Origin: Thauera sedimentorum
GTDB lineage: Bacteria > Pseudomonadota > Gammaproteobacteria > Burkholderiales > Rhodocyclaceae
NCBI RefSeq assembly: GCF_014489115.1
Contig: NZ_JACTAH010000001.1
Location: 1,054,001-1,118,000 of the forward strand
Direction of reading: 5' to 3'
DNA: 64,000 nucleotides
Shown: positions 8,022 through 16,652 of the stretch, piece after piece
How positions within the stretch are numbered: the stretch's first letter is position 1
Layout: the number at the start of each line of letters is the position of its first letter
Notes under the pieces: model-generated
The model's database searches: none
What the model was told of the DNA's origin: nothing
The model's input: the letters and a program-made list of their open reading frames with translations, nothing else
Made by a program: the position numbers and the translations under genes

Positions 8022-9269
8022 ATGAAGCGTGTGGATGACTTTCGCCTGAAGTTCGGCAAGCATGAGCTGGTGCCGATCATGATCGGCGGCATGGGGGTGG
8101 ACATCTCGACCGCCGAACTCTCGCTCGAAGCCGCGCGCCTGGGCGGTATCGGCCACATCTCGGATGCCATGGTGCCCACGGTGTCCGACCGCCGCTTCAA
8201 GACCAAGTACGTCAAGAACAAGCTCCAGCAGTACAAGTTCAACGTCGACAACGCCGACAAGTCGGTGGTGCAGTTCGACCTCGGCCTGCTCGCGGAAGCC
8301 ACCGCGCTGCACGTCGGGCGCACCATGGAGGCCAAGCGCGGCCCCGGCATGGTGTTCATCAACTGCATGGAAAAGCTGACGATGAACGCCCCCAAGGAAA
8401 CCCTGCGGGTGCGCCTGACCGCGGCGCTGGATGCCGGCATCGACGGCATCACGCTGGCCGCCGGCCTGCACCTGGGCTCCTTTGCGCTGATCGAGGATCA
8501 CCCGCGCTTCCGCGACGCCAAGCTGGGCATCATCGTCTCCTCGCTGCGCGCCCTGCAGCTCTTCCTGAAGAAGAGCGCGCGCACCGGGCGCCTGCCCGAC
8601 TACGTGGTGGTCGAAGGCCCGCTGGCCGGCGGCCACCTCGGTTTCGGCATGGACTGGTCGCAGTACGACCTGGCCACCATCGTCGCCGAGATCCGCGACT
8701 GGCTGGCCGCCGAGCAGCTCGACATTCCGCTGATCCCGGCCGGTGGCATCTTCACCGGCACCGACGCCGCAGCTTTCCTCGAAGCCGGCGCGGCGGCGGT
8801 GCAGGTGGCCACCCGCTTCACCGTGACCCGCGAATGCGGCCTGCCGGAGGACGTGCAGCAGGAGTACTTCCGCGCCAGCGAGCAGGACATCGAGGTCAAC
8901 ATGATCTCGCCCACCGGCTATCCGATGCGCATGCTCAAGAGCAGCCCCGCGATCGGCAACGGCATCCGCCCGAACTGCGAGGCCTACGGCTACCTGCTCG
9001 ACGCCAAGGGCAACTGCCAGTACATCGACGCCTACAACCGCGAGGTTGCCCTGCATCCGGAAGGCACCAAGGTGAAGGTGTTCGACAAGACCTGCATGTG
9101 CACCCACATGCGCAACTTCGACCTGTGGACCTGTGGCCACTTCACCTACAAGCTGAAGGACACCACGCGCAAGGACGAAAGCGGGCAGTACGAGATCCTC
9201 TCGGCCGAGCACGTGTTCCAAGACTACCAGTTCAGCACCGAAGGCAAGATCGCGCTGCCGGCCATGTAG
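8022..9269 (+). CDS. Nitronate monooxygenase-like FMN oxidoreductase
   Basis: The 415-residue protein is a TIM-barrel FMN enzyme of the 2-nitropropane dioxygenase/nitronate monooxygenase superfamily. It begins MKRVDDFRLKFGKHELVPIMIGGMGVDIS. It has the phosphate-binding 'GPLAGGHLGFG' segment near residue 200 and 'IPLIPAGGIFTGTDAAAFLEAGAAAVQVATRF' near 240. The C-terminal domain carries a cysteine cluster (DKTCMCTHMRNFDLWTC) not typical of short nitronate monooxygenases, suggesting a metal site or an enoyl-reductase-like subfamily. The ATG at 8022 is chosen over the longer frame to 7920. Its TAG stop is the first TAG of a REP element. Confidence 0.78.
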   Translation: MKRVDDFRLKFGKHELVPIMIGGMGVDISTAELSLEAARLGGIGHISDAMVPTVSDRRFKTKYVKNKLQQYKFNVDNADKSVVQFDLGLLAEATALHVGRTMEAKRGPGMVFINCMEKLTMNAPKETLRVRLTAALDAGIDGITLAAGLHLGSFALIEDHPRFRDAKLGIIVSSLRALQLFLKKSARTGRLPDYVVVEGPLAGGHLGFGMDWSQYDLATIVAEIRDWLAAEQLDIPLIPAGGIFTGTDAAAFLEAGAAAVQVATRFTVTRECGLPEDVQQEYFRASEQDIEVNMISPTGYPMRMLKSSPAIGNGIRPNCEAYGYLLDAKGNCQYIDAYNREVALHPEGTKVKVFDKTCMCTHMRNFDLWTCGHFTYKLKDTTRKDESGQYEILSAEHVFQDYQFSTEGKIALPAM

Positions 9270-9337
9270 GAGCGGCCTTGGCCGCGATACGGCCAACGAG
9301 GAAACGACGGCTGCATCGCGGCCAAGGCCGCTCCTAC
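9266..9337. repeat. REP-like palindromic element, copy 2
   Basis: The arms are GTAGGAGCGGCCTTGGCCGC and its inverse, with a loop of about 25 bp. The left end overlaps the stop codon of the nitronate-monooxygenase-like gene: TAG at 9267-9269 is bases 2-4 of the element. Confidence 0.9.
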
Positions 9338-9376
9338 GGGCGTGCCGGACAAGCCTTCAACAGGCCCGGCGGCGGA

Positions 9377-9637
9377 CTAGCGGATGTTCTCGGAGTGGAA
9401 CAGCACGGCCTGGTCGCCGACGAAACTCACGTTGATGTAGCTTTTCTCGTCGCCCCAGGTGCAGCTGCGCGCGGCGAGCAGGTCGCTACAGTTGTCCGGC
9501 TTGCCCAGGATGGCGCGCACTTCCTCGTAGGTCATGCCCGACTTCAGCTTGTTGTAGTTGTCGGCGGTGACCTTGCTGCAGGCCGTCAGCGACAGGGCGA
9601 GGGCGGCAGCCGCCAGCAGGCGGATGGGGTGCTTCAT
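9377..9637 (-). CDS. Small lipoprotein, DUF3862/BamE-like domain
   Basis: This 86-residue predicted lipoprotein has a signal peptide with lipobox LTAC, so Cys20 would be lipidated. The mature part reads 'DNYNKLKSGMTYEEVRAILGKPDNC', the short motif shared by DUF3862 and SmpA/BamE-like outer-membrane proteins, followed by a two-strand stretch with a second cysteine (SCTWGDE). The mature domain is small for BamE and the gene is not next to bam genes, so a general envelope lipoprotein is the safest call. Confidence 0.72.
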   Translation of the reverse strand: MKHPIRLLAAAALALSLTACSKVTADNYNKLKSGMTYEEVRAILGKPDNCSDLLAARSCTWGDEKSYINVSFVGDQAVLFHSENIR

Positions 9638-9673
9638 GCGGGACTCCGTGGGATTGCGTGACAGGCCGATTAT

Positions 9674-9908
9674 CCTAGAAAGCGCAGTTGGACGTGCTCG
9701 AGTGTGCGCCTGGCGTGCCGTCTGGCTAGGCGCGACGACGCAGCATGGTCATTCCCTGCAAGGAGGAGCAACGCCGCCAGGCGGCGCGCCGGGTGTGCAA
9801 TCGGGCGCGTAGCGCGCTCACCCGGCCGGTGAGCGGCATCGCAAGCAGGTATCCCAAGGCTTGCAAGGCGTTTTTCATCGTCGAGAGCGGTCAACTGCGG
9901 TTTCTAGG
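9674..9908. mobile_element. MITE-like element with 17-bp terminal inverted repeats
   Basis: The left end CCTAGAAAGCGCAGTTG (9674-9690) and the right end, read inward as CCTAGAAACCGCAGTTG (9892-9908), match at 16 of 17 positions. Both ends are flanked by ATTAT (9669-9673 and 9909-9913), a candidate 5-bp target duplication. The 235-bp interior has no convincing gene but contains GC-rich inverted segments around 9778-9840. The element fills most of the 352-bp gap between the lipoprotein and the next membrane-protein gene. No transposase is present, so it would be non-autonomous. Confidence 0.7.
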
Positions 9909-9989
9909 ATTATGCATCGACGCCCGTTCCGCGGCTGTGTCGAATCCTTGCCGGGTTAGACTCGCGGCTCGTCCCTGCTTCCCATCGCC

Positions 9990-10700
9990 ATGCAATCCGC
10001 CGAACGCCTCCCCGCGCCCGACTGGCGCGAAGCCGACCGCCTGCCGCTCGCCGCCCTGATCGCCGCCAACCTGCTGCCGCTGGCCGGCGTGTTCGCCTTC
10101 GACTGGGATGCCGGCGGGCTGCTGATCCTCTACTGGATGGAGAACCTGGTCGTCGGCGCCTATACCTTGCTGAGGATGATCCGCGCCAGCGGGCTGGCCG
10201 GGGTGTTCACCGGCCTGTTCTTCCTGGTGCATTACGGCGGTTTCTGCGGCGGACACGGTTTCTTCCTGCTGGCCTTCCTCAATCAGGGCGACATGGAGGG
10301 CGGCACCGGAGATCTGCTCGGCGAGGCGCTCGACGATGCCTGGCTGGGCCCCCTGGTGTTCGTCCAGTTGCTGGTGGCGGTGGTCAGGACGGTGGCCATG
10401 CAGGCACCGGAGTACTTTGGCCTGCCGCTGCTCGCCTTCGTGCTCAGCCACGGGCTGTCCACCTTCGTGCACCACGTGCGCGGCGGCGAGGACGCGGGGC
10501 GCAACGCCGGACAGATCATGGGCGACCCCTACCGGCGCATCGTCGTGCTGCATGTGGCGATCATCGCCGGCGGCATCCTGGTGATGAAGACCGGTTCCAG
10601 CCTGCCGATGCTCATGGTGCTGGTGGCCCTGAAGATAGGCATCGACATCGTCCTGCACCGCAGGGCGCACGCGCGCCGCCACGGCGAGGGCACGCGCTGA
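9990..10700 (+). CDS. DUF6498-like integral membrane protein
   Basis: The 236-residue protein has about six hydrophobic segments: residues 20-38 (LAALIAANLLPLAGVFAF), 43-60 (LLILYWMENLVVGAYTLL), 68-85, 115-135, 145-160 and 185-220. The 'ILYWMENLVVGAYTLLRM' motif is characteristic of the DUF6498 family of unknown function. It also contains 'FLVHYGGFCGGHGFFL', a His/Gly-rich turn that could bind metal. The stop TGA shares its A with the ATG of the downstream amidase gene (10700), so the two are translationally coupled. Confidence 0.7.
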   Translation: MQSAERLPAPDWREADRLPLAALIAANLLPLAGVFAFDWDAGGLLILYWMENLVVGAYTLLRMIRASGLAGVFTGLFFLVHYGGFCGGHGFFLLAFLNQGDMEGGTGDLLGEALDDAWLGPLVFVQLLVAVVRTVAMQAPEYFGLPLLAFVLSHGLSTFVHHVRGGEDAGRNAGQIMGDPYRRIVVLHVAIIAGGILVMKTGSSLPMLMVLVALKIGIDIVLHRRAHARRHGEGTR

Positions 10701-11506
10701 TGCGCGGCTGTTTGCTTGCCGGTGCCGTCGCTGCTGCCGTGCTGGCGCAGGCGCCCGCCGCCGCGGACGTGCCCAAGGTGGCGGTCGATATCGGCCACAC
10801 CGAAACTGCGCCGGGAGCAGCCAGCGCGCGTGGGCGCAGCGAGCTGTCGTTCAACCGCGAGCTGGCCGCCCAACTGGTGCGCGCGCTCGACGCCCGCGGG
10901 CTCGCGACCGTGCTGGTCAACGCCGACGGCCGGATCGCCTCATTGCACGAGCGGCCGCGTGCCGCCGAGGCGGCCGGGGCGGATCTGCTGTTGTCCATCC
11001 ACCACGATTCGGTCAGCGAGCATGAACTGCGGGCCTGGCAGTGGGCGGGCCGGGAGCATTTCTACAGCGACCGCTGGGCAGGGCATTCGCTGTTCGTCTC
11101 GCGCGACAACCCGGACACTGCGCGCAGCGTGCTGTGCGCGCGCATCATGGGTGCGCGCCTGCAGCGCATGGGCTTTGCGCCCACGCACAAGAACGGCCGG
11201 CGGCGCGAGTACGCCGACCACGCCCACGCGGTGCATTACTACGATGCCCTGGCGGTGCTGCGCCACGCGCGCATGCCGGCAGTGCTGTTCGAGGCCGGGG
11301 TGATCCGCCACCGCGAGGAGGAGCTGCTGCTGGCCGATCCGCAGCGCCAGGCGCGCATGGCCGACGCCCTGGCCACCGCGATCGCCGCCTGCCTGAGCGC
11401 CGGCGTGGCCGCGGACGACGAGGCCACGGCCGACCGCCGCGGCGAAGCGCATCCGCCCCGCCTGCCGGACGAGGCGGGGGGCGACGCGGCTCAGATGCTG
11501 AACTGA
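10700..11506 (+). CDS. N-acetylmuramoyl-L-alanine amidase (Amidase_3 family)
   Basis: This is a 268-residue periplasmic zinc amidase that would cleave the amide bond between MurNAc and the stem peptide of murein. A signal peptide spans residues 1-22 (ends PAAAD). Zinc ligands fit the Amidase_3 pattern: H33 in VDIGHTE, E48 in SELSFN, and H101/H102 in LLSIHHDS. The catalytic glutamate lies in '[16 protein letters not shown]'. There is no SPOR, LysM or AMIN targeting domain. The start overlaps the stop of the upstream membrane protein by one base. The 3' end overlaps the convergent chemoreceptor gene by 16 bp. Confidence 0.85.
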   Translation: MRGCLLAGAVAAAVLAQAPAAADVPKVAVDIGHTETAPGAASARGRSELSFNRELAAQLVRALDARGLATVLVNADGRIASLHERPRAAEAAGADLLLSIHHDSVSEHELRAWQWAGREHFYSDRWAGHSLFVSRDNPDTARSVLCARIMGARLQRMGFAPTHKNGRRREYADHAHAVHYYDALAVLRHARMPAVLFEAGVIRHREEELLLADPQRQARMADALATAIAACLSAGVAADDEATADRRGEAHPPRLPDEAGGDAAQMLN

Positions 11507-13125
11507 GCCACCGACTTGCGCATCCGCTCCACCGCTTCCTCGAGCAGGTTCACCGCGCCGTGGGTCTGCGCGGCGACCGACACGTTCTGATCGGTCATCG
11601 CCGCCACCCGCTCGACGCTCTGCGCCATCGCCACCATGGCGTTCTGCTGCTCGCTGGAGGAATGCGAGATGTCGTTGACCATGTCCAGGGTGCGCACCAT
11701 CTGGGTGGTGATCTCCTGCAGCGCCTGCTGCGCCTCCTGCACCAGCTTGACGCCGTCCTCCACCTGGTGCGCGCCGGAGCGCATCCCTTCGACCGCCTTC
11801 TGCGTTTCGTTCTGGATGGCGCCGATCATGCCGCCGATCTCGTTGGTCGCCTGACTGGTGCGCTCGGCGAGCTTGCGTACCTCGTCGGCCACCACGGCAA
11901 AGCCGCGGCCCTGTTCGCCGGCGCGCGCGGCCTCGATGGCCGCATTGAGCGCCAGCAGGTTGGTCTGGTCGGCAATCTCGCGGATCACCCCGGTGATGCG
12001 GGAGATCTCCGCCGACTGGCTGCCCAGCAACTCCACCTGACTGGCGGTGCGGCGCACCGTGCCGGCCAGGTCGACGATGCGGGCGCTGGCGCGGGCGGAG
12101 AGCTCCGCGCCGCGGGCCGACACCGTGCTGGCGGTCTGTGCCGCGTTGCGGGTGGCCGCCGCGTGCTCGGCCACCTCGCCGATCGAAACGGTGATCTGCT
12201 CGATGCCGGCCGCCGCGCTGGAGGTGGCGTCGCTCTGCACCCGGGCGGATTCATTGACGTTGCCCACGCCCAGGCCGACTTCCGACGACGCAACCGCCAC
12301 CCGCTCGGCGGTGTCGCCCATGCCCTGCATGGTGGCCTGCACCGCGGACACGAAGCGGTCCATCTCGCGGGAAATCTCGCCCAGTTGATCGGCGCGTTCG
12401 AGCGCGAAGCGCTTGCGCAGGTCGCCGGTGGTGAGCAGCTGGTCCAGATGCGCGCGGAAGCTGCCCACGTCCCTGACCAGGCGGGGGAAGAAGACGGTGA
12501 GGAAGTACAGCGCCCACAGCCCGGCAATCGCGTCGATGCCCAGGGTGATGCGTGACAGCAGTGCGGACGGGAAGGCGTGCGAGGTCGCGGTGACGATTGC
12601 CATCACCAGCAGCAGCAAGGCGGTGCCGCCCAGTTGGGTGGGGGCCGAATTGAAGCGCGCCAGCAGCGAGCGGCGCGCGGGCACCACCCGGCCATGCTCG
12701 ATGCGGATCGAGCGGTCGCCTTCGCGGATGCGCCGGTAGGCGGTCTCGGCGGCGGCCACCTCTTCGCGGCTGGGGCGCGAGCGGATCGACTGGTATCCGA
12801 CGATGCGCCCCTGCTCGCGCACCGGCGAGGCATTGGCCACCACCCAGTAGTAGCCACCGTCGCTGCGGCGGTTCTTCACCAGCCCGCGCCAGGGGCGGCC
12901 GGCCTTGAGGTCGCGCCACATGTCGGCGAAGGCCTCGGGTGGCATGTCGGGATGGCGCACCATGTTGTGCGGCTGGCCGATCATGTCCTCGCGCCGGTAG
13001 CCGCTGATCCGCGCGAAGGCCTCGTTGGCTTCGACGATGTAGCTCTTCAGGTCGGTGCGCGAGTAGATGAACTCGCCTTCGGGAAGCAGGGTTTCGACGT
13101 TGTTGACCGGCAGATTCTGGCGCAT
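11491..13125 (-). CDS. Aer-like PAS methyl-accepting chemotaxis protein
   Basis: The 544-residue chemoreceptor has an N-terminal cytoplasmic PAS domain (residues 10-120) with the Aer hallmark '[38 protein letters not shown]', two transmembrane segments (about 166-182 and 194-214), a short HAMP-like linker and a signalling domain. The kinase-control tip has the classic '[42 protein letters not shown]'. PAS domains of this type bind FAD and sense redox state, so an aerotaxis/energy-taxis role is likely. The ATG at 13125 is chosen over an open frame to 13251 because the PAS domain starts just after it. No tethered CheR pentapeptide is seen at the C-terminus (QFSI). Confidence 0.88.
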   Translation of the reverse strand: MRQNLPVNNVETLLPEGEFIYSRTDLKSYIVEANEAFARISGYRREDMIGQPHNMVRHPDMPPEAFADMWRDLKAGRPWRGLVKNRRSDGGYYWVVANASPVREQGRIVGYQSIRSRPSREEVAAAETAYRRIREGDRSIRIEHGRVVPARRSLLARFNSAPTQLGGTALLLLVMAIVTATSHAFPSALLSRITLGIDAIAGLWALYFLTVFFPRLVRDVGSFRAHLDQLLTTGDLRKRFALERADQLGEISREMDRFVSAVQATMQGMGDTAERVAVASSEVGLGVGNVNESARVQSDATSSAAAGIEQITVSIGEVAEHAAATRNAAQTASTVSARGAELSARASARIVDLAGTVRRTASQVELLGSQSAEISRITGVIREIADQTNLLALNAAIEAARAGEQGRGFAVVADEVRKLAERTSQATNEIGGMIGAIQNETQKAVEGMRSGAHQVEDGVKLVQEAQQALQEITTQMVRTLDMVNDISHSSSEQQNAMVAMAQSVERVAAMTDQNVSVAAQTHGAVNLLEEAVERMRKSVAQFSI

Positions 13126-13204
13126 GGGTGCCTCGTGAGCGTGGAGGGTCGGCAGTGATCCGTCTCGCATACGCATGGACACAATTTCAATTTGTGCAAG
13201 CAAA

Positions 13205-13215
13205 TGTCCAGGACA
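13205..13215. promoter_or_regulatory. Palindromic operator candidate, copy A
   Basis: TGTCCAGGACA is a perfect 11-bp palindrome in the AT-rich region upstream of the Aer-like receptor (start at 13125). An identical copy lies at 13280-13290. The regulator is unknown. Confidence 0.45.
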
Positions 13216-13279
13216 ACAATGCTGAGAACGCAGGAGGAATCCTATCAGCAAGATTATTAAAAGGGTTAATTGATTATAT

Positions 13280-13290
13280 TGTCCAGGACA
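13280..13290. promoter_or_regulatory. Palindromic operator candidate, copy B
   Basis: This is the second exact copy of TGTCCAGGACA, 75 bp from the first (about seven helical turns). It lies next to the AT-rich stretch 13250-13280, the least GC-rich part of the left half, between the Aer-like receptor and the chromate-transporter pair. Confidence 0.45.
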
Positions 13291-13381
13291 AACACGCGTC
13301 TTGATGCGATCGAAAACGGCGCGGCAACTCGGCCGCGCCGACCATGAGTCGAGCGGTGCGGGTAGTGCGAAGGCGGGGGGA

Positions 13382-13933
13382 TCAGATCAGGCCGAAGGCG
13401 CCGGCAAGGCCGCCGGCGAGAATCAGCCAGATCGGCGCGAGCTTGGTCCGGTGCATGAGCAGCACGGTGAGCCCGATCAGCGCGAGTGCGCCGTAGGGCT
13501 GGGCGCCGCCACCGATGAAGGGCTGGGCGAGCACCCAGCCGGTGGCGAGCAGCAGGCCGACGGTCACCGGTGCGAAACCGGCGGTAAAGGCCTGCACGCC
13601 CAGCGTGTCGCGCCGCGAGCTGCCCCAGCGGCTCACGCCCAGCGAGAGCAGCGTGGAGGGCAGCAGGATGCCGATCAGCGCCACGCCGGCGCCGAGCAGG
13701 CCGGCGATCTGGTAGCCGAGTACCGGCACGAAGATGACGTTGGGGCCGGGGGCGGCCTGCGCCAGCGCGATCGACGAGGTGAAGCCGGCGTCGTCCAGCC
13801 AGCCGCGCTCGACCACGAAGTAGCGGTGCATCTCCGGCGCGGTGGACATCGCGCCGCCGATGGACAGCAGCGAGAGCAGCAGGAAGCGCAGGAAGAGATC
13901 GGCCAGGTCGGCCGCGCTCAGCATGGCGCTCAT
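13382..13933 (-). CDS. Chromate transporter, C-terminal-type short subunit
   Basis: The protein has about 183 residues, a single CHR domain: '[56 protein letters not shown]', with the conserved W and PGPN, followed by several hydrophobic helices. It pairs with the preceding gene: its ATG at 13933 overlaps that gene's TGA (ATGA). Two short CHR proteins encoded in tandem work together as the equivalent of one long ChrA efflux pump. Substrate could be chromate or another oxyanion; no chrB regulator is present. Confidence 0.82.
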   Translation of the reverse strand: MSAMLSAADLADLFLRFLLLSLLSIGGAMSTAPEMHRYFVVERGWLDDAGFTSSIALAQAAPGPNVIFVPVLGYQIAGLLGAGVALIGILLPSTLLSLGVSRWGSSRRDTLGVQAFTAGFAPVTVGLLLATGWVLAQPFIGGGAQPYGALALIGLTVLLMHRTKLAPIWLILAGGLAGAFGLI

Positions 13934-14523
13934 GTCCGCTGCGCCGCCTGCCACAGACGCCAGCGTGCCACCGACCAGCCGATGGCGCCGAAACCGGGCA
14001 CCACCCAGGCGAGCGGCAGGCGCAGCACCGCGATCGCCACGATGGTCGCCAGCACGAACAAGGCGCAGACGACGGGCCCCATCGGATTCCTGCGCAAGCC
14101 GCCGACCAGCTTCAGCGCCATGGCCACCATCAGGCCAGCCGCCACCGCCCCCATGCCGCGCAGCGCGCCGTCGACCATGGGCTGGTCGGCGAACTGCCCG
14201 TAGCTGGCGGCCAGCAACAAAACGATGGCCAGCGGAGCGGCCAGCATGCCGGCGATGGCGGCCAGCGCGCCGCGCCAGCCGAAGAAGCGGTCGCCGAGCA
14301 TCAGCGCCATGTTGACGATGTTGGGCCCGGGGAGCAGCTGCGATACCGAGTAGGTGTCCAGAAATTCTTCCCGGCTCAGCCAGCGCTTGCGGTCCACCAG
14401 TTCGCGCTGGGCCACCGCCAGCACGCCGCCGAAACCCTGCAGGGCGAGCACGGTGAAGGTGAGGAACAGGTCCAGCGGGGAGGCGGGAACGGCGCGCGTC
14501 GGGGCAGATTCGGCGGACGGCAT
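13930..14523 (-). CDS. Chromate transporter, N-terminal-type short subunit
   Basis: The 197-residue membrane protein has the CHR domain pattern 'LFLTFTVLALQGFGGVLAVAQRELVDRKRWLSREEFLDTYSVSQLLPGPNIVNMALMLG'. It is the first half of a short-chain CHR pair with the gene at 13382-13933. The frame remains open to 14664, but the extra residues would be encoded by a REP element and are not family-like. The ATG at 14523 gives a normal N-terminus and is chosen. It ends RLWQAAQRT and overlaps the partner by 4 bp. Confidence 0.82.
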   Translation of the reverse strand: MPSAESAPTRAVPASPLDLFLTFTVLALQGFGGVLAVAQRELVDRKRWLSREEFLDTYSVSQLLPGPNIVNMALMLGDRFFGWRGALAAIAGMLAAPLAIVLLLAASYGQFADQPMVDGALRGMGAVAAGLMVAMALKLVGGLRRNPMGPVVCALFVLATIVAIAVLRLPLAWVVPGFGAIGWSVARWRLWQAAQRT

Positions 14524-14605
14524 GGCGGCGGCACTGGGCGGGCTGGCGGGCGGGGAGGCAAGGTTAACACGGCCCGGCAATGCCGGCGCGCGTCCGCAGT
14601 CTTTG

Positions 14606-14676
14606 GTAGGAGCGGCCTTGGCCGCGATGCGGCGTCGTGTCCTTGTCGGCCGCATCGCGGCCAAGGCTGCTCCTAC
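14606..14676. repeat. REP-like palindromic element, copy 3
   Basis: The left arm is GTAGGAGCGGCCTTGGCCGC. The right arm has one change (AAGGCTGCTCCTAC). It lies between the upstream end of the CHR pair and the 3' end of the zinc-ribbon membrane protein. Confidence 0.88.
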
Positions 14677-14682
14677 GGGTGG

Positions 14683-15882
14683 TCAGGAACTGGCCGTCAG
14701 GCGGTGGCCGCACTGGCCGCAGAAGGCGTCCTGCGGCCCGACCGCGGCGCCGCAGACCGGGCAGGCGGCTGCTTCGGCTTCGGTGCGAGGTGCCTCGTCA
14801 GGTGCATCGCTGGCGGCGGGCGGGGGCGCGGGGTCGTCCGGTGTCTGGCGTCCTGTGCCGCGTTCGGCCACCGCGGCGCGGGCGGCGCCGGCGCGACGGC
14901 GGACTTCTTCCTGCGCGTCGCGGGCTCGGCGCTCGGCCTCCTGCCTGAGTTGCGCGGCCTTCTCGCGGGTCCTGCGCATGCCCTCGTCCAGGGTCGCCTC
15001 GGCCTCGCTGAAATCCAGGTCCGCGGTCAGGTGGCGGTAGATGCCGCAACTGCCGTGGATCATCACCGCAAACACCGCGGCGCCGACCAGGGCGTACACC
15101 AGCCCGGCGCCCATCATGCCGGCCAGCGCGCTGCCGCCCATGCCGGCCGCGCCGTGCGACATCATCGGGCCGAATGCGGGGCCGAAGTCGAGGATGGCCG
15201 CGCTCAGGCCGGTGACGAAGAACACGCCGGAGCTGGCCACGCCGAAGAGCACGAAGCCCGCCACGAAGACCAGCAGGGACAGCATCAGCGCGGCGATGGC
15301 CGCCTGTACCGGCTTGCGCAGGATCAGCGTGTACAGCCGGGCGAGGGTCTGGCGCAGGCTGGCGCCGCTCCACAAGGCCGGGCCGGCGAGCAGGAAGAAG
15401 AGGTAGCAGGCGGCGAGGTAGAAGGCCGAGGCCAGCGCCAGCAGCGGGAACAGAATCGCGTACAGCACCGGCCCGAGGCCGGGAATCTTGCACAGGAACA
15501 GCACCAGGCTCACCGCGAGACCGTACAGCGCGGTGAGCACCACCGCGCCGACGCCCAGCAGCACGAAGCGCAGGGCGCAGAACAGGCCGTCGGTGAGCGC
15601 CGCGCGCAGCTCGCGCTGCACCGCGCCGGTCGCCTGGTCCATCAGCAGCACGCCGGCGGTCGATACGCCGGTGAGCAGCACGCCGATGGCGACGAAGGAG
15701 GCGAACAGGGTCAGCAGGATGTTGCCGCGTGCGGCGCCCGCGCTGCCGACGCCCAGCACCAGTACGGCCAGGGCGGCGGTGGCGCACAGCGCGAGCAGCG
15801 CGCGCCAGTTGCGCCATGCTTCGCCGGCGTGCAGCAAGGTGCCGAGCAGTTCGCCGGTCTGGCGACTGGTGGTGTCCGTCAT
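14683..15882 (-). CDS. Multi-pass membrane protein with C-terminal zinc ribbon
   Basis: The 399-residue protein has about six hydrophobic segments: roughly residues 28-47, 52-80, 100-130, 135-170, 195-230 and 255-280. A helical charged linker follows (residues 290-345, EAEATLDEGMRRTREKAAQLRQEAERRARD), then a proline-rich spacer and a zinc ribbon ending CPVCGAAVGPQDAFCGQCGHRL (four Cys in two CxxC knuckles). No family name is secure. The gene before it also encodes a zinc-ribbon membrane protein, 40 bp apart, so they probably form one operon. The function is unknown. Confidence 0.65.
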   Translation of the reverse strand: MTDTTSRQTGELLGTLLHAGEAWRNWRALLALCATAALAVLVLGVGSAGAARGNILLTLFASFVAIGVLLTGVSTAGVLLMDQATGAVQRELRAALTDGLFCALRFVLLGVGAVVLTALYGLAVSLVLFLCKIPGLGPVLYAILFPLLALASAFYLAACYLFFLLAGPALWSGASLRQTLARLYTLILRKPVQAAIAALMLSLLVFVAGFVLFGVASSGVFFVTGLSAAILDFGPAFGPMMSHGAAGMGGSALAGMMGAGLVYALVGAAVFAVMIHGSCGIYRHLTADLDFSEAEATLDEGMRRTREKAAQLRQEAERRARDAQEEVRRRAGAARAAVAERGTGRQTPDDPAPPPAASDAPDEAPRTEAEAAACPVCGAAVGPQDAFCGQCGHRLTASS

Positions 15883-15922
15883 GGTCTTGTCCTCTTGTGG
15901 TTCAGGGCGGGGCGAGGGCTGC

Positions 15923-16564
15923 TCAAGGGTTGTGCTCGCCGGTGGCGCATTCCGGCACGCTGTTCCAGCGCTCGGCGCAATGGCGCCAGCGCGCCTTCTC
16001 GCGGCAGGGAATGCGTGAGAAGAAGTTGAGCTGCTCGCAGCGTGCGAGCTCCTGGCGCAGAGTCGTCAGCCAGTCGCCAGGGTCTGCGGCGTCCGGCGCT
16101 GCCGTGCGTTCGTCTGGCGAGGCGACAGAAGCTTCCGGCGGGCGGGGCGCTTGTGCTTCGGTGGCGGGCGCTGGGGGTGTTGCCGACTGCATGGGCTGCG
16201 GTGCCGGGGACGTCGGCGGGGCTTCGGCGGGTGCCGGTTCGACGGCGGCGGCATCGCTCGCGGGCGGCTCTGCCGCGCCCGGCGCTTCTGCCGCCGGGGC
16301 GTTGTCGGCAGGCGGTGCCGCCAGCGGTCCGGGTGTCAGCGGGTCGGGCGTGGAGCCCAGCAGCCAGAAGCCGAGCATGGTGGCCAGCAGCAGCGCGAAG
16401 GCGAGCAGGCCGGGCACCAGGGCGCGGGATCGCAGCGGAACGGCCGGTGCCGTCGTCGCCCCGTCCGGGCGCGGGCCGGCCGCCGCGGCGGACAGGGCCG
16501 TGCCGCAGGTGGTGCAGAAGCGTGCATCTTGGCGGTTCTGGTGGCCGCAGTGGGTGCATTGCAT
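15923..16564 (-). CDS. Zinc-ribbon, single-pass membrane protein
   Basis: The 213-residue protein starts MQCTHCGHQNRQDARFCTTCG, an N-terminal double-CxxC zinc ribbon. A transmembrane helix follows at about residues 51-70 (LVPGLLAFALLLATMLGFWLL), then a long Pro/Ala-rich, probably disordered linker, and a C-terminal part with four cysteines (ARCEQLNFFSRIPCREKARWRHC...PEC). The topology would place the ribbon in the cytoplasm and the Cys-containing tail in the periplasm. The ATG at 16564 is chosen over the longer frame because the ribbon begins there. It pairs with the downstream zinc-ribbon membrane protein. The function is unknown. Confidence 0.65.
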   Translation of the reverse strand: MQCTHCGHQNRQDARFCTTCGTALSAAAAGPRPDGATTAPAVPLRSRALVPGLLAFALLLATMLGFWLLGSTPDPLTPGPLAAPPADNAPAAEAPGAAEPPASDAAAVEPAPAEAPPTSPAPQPMQSATPPAPATEAQAPRPPEASVASPDERTAAPDAADPGDWLTTLRQELARCEQLNFFSRIPCREKARWRHCAERWNSVPECATGEHNP

Positions 16565-16652
16565 GGGAAACCTTGGGGGTGTCGCGGTGCTGTCTGCGCA
16601 CGGGATGGGCGCCATTATAGGACGCTGCCATTGCCCCGCGGACGGCGGTGCC

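Noticed and set aside
14524..14664. N-terminal extension of the first chromate-transporter subunit
   Set aside because: It is encoded by a REP element and adjacent spacer and has no family similarity; the ATG at 14523 is better.
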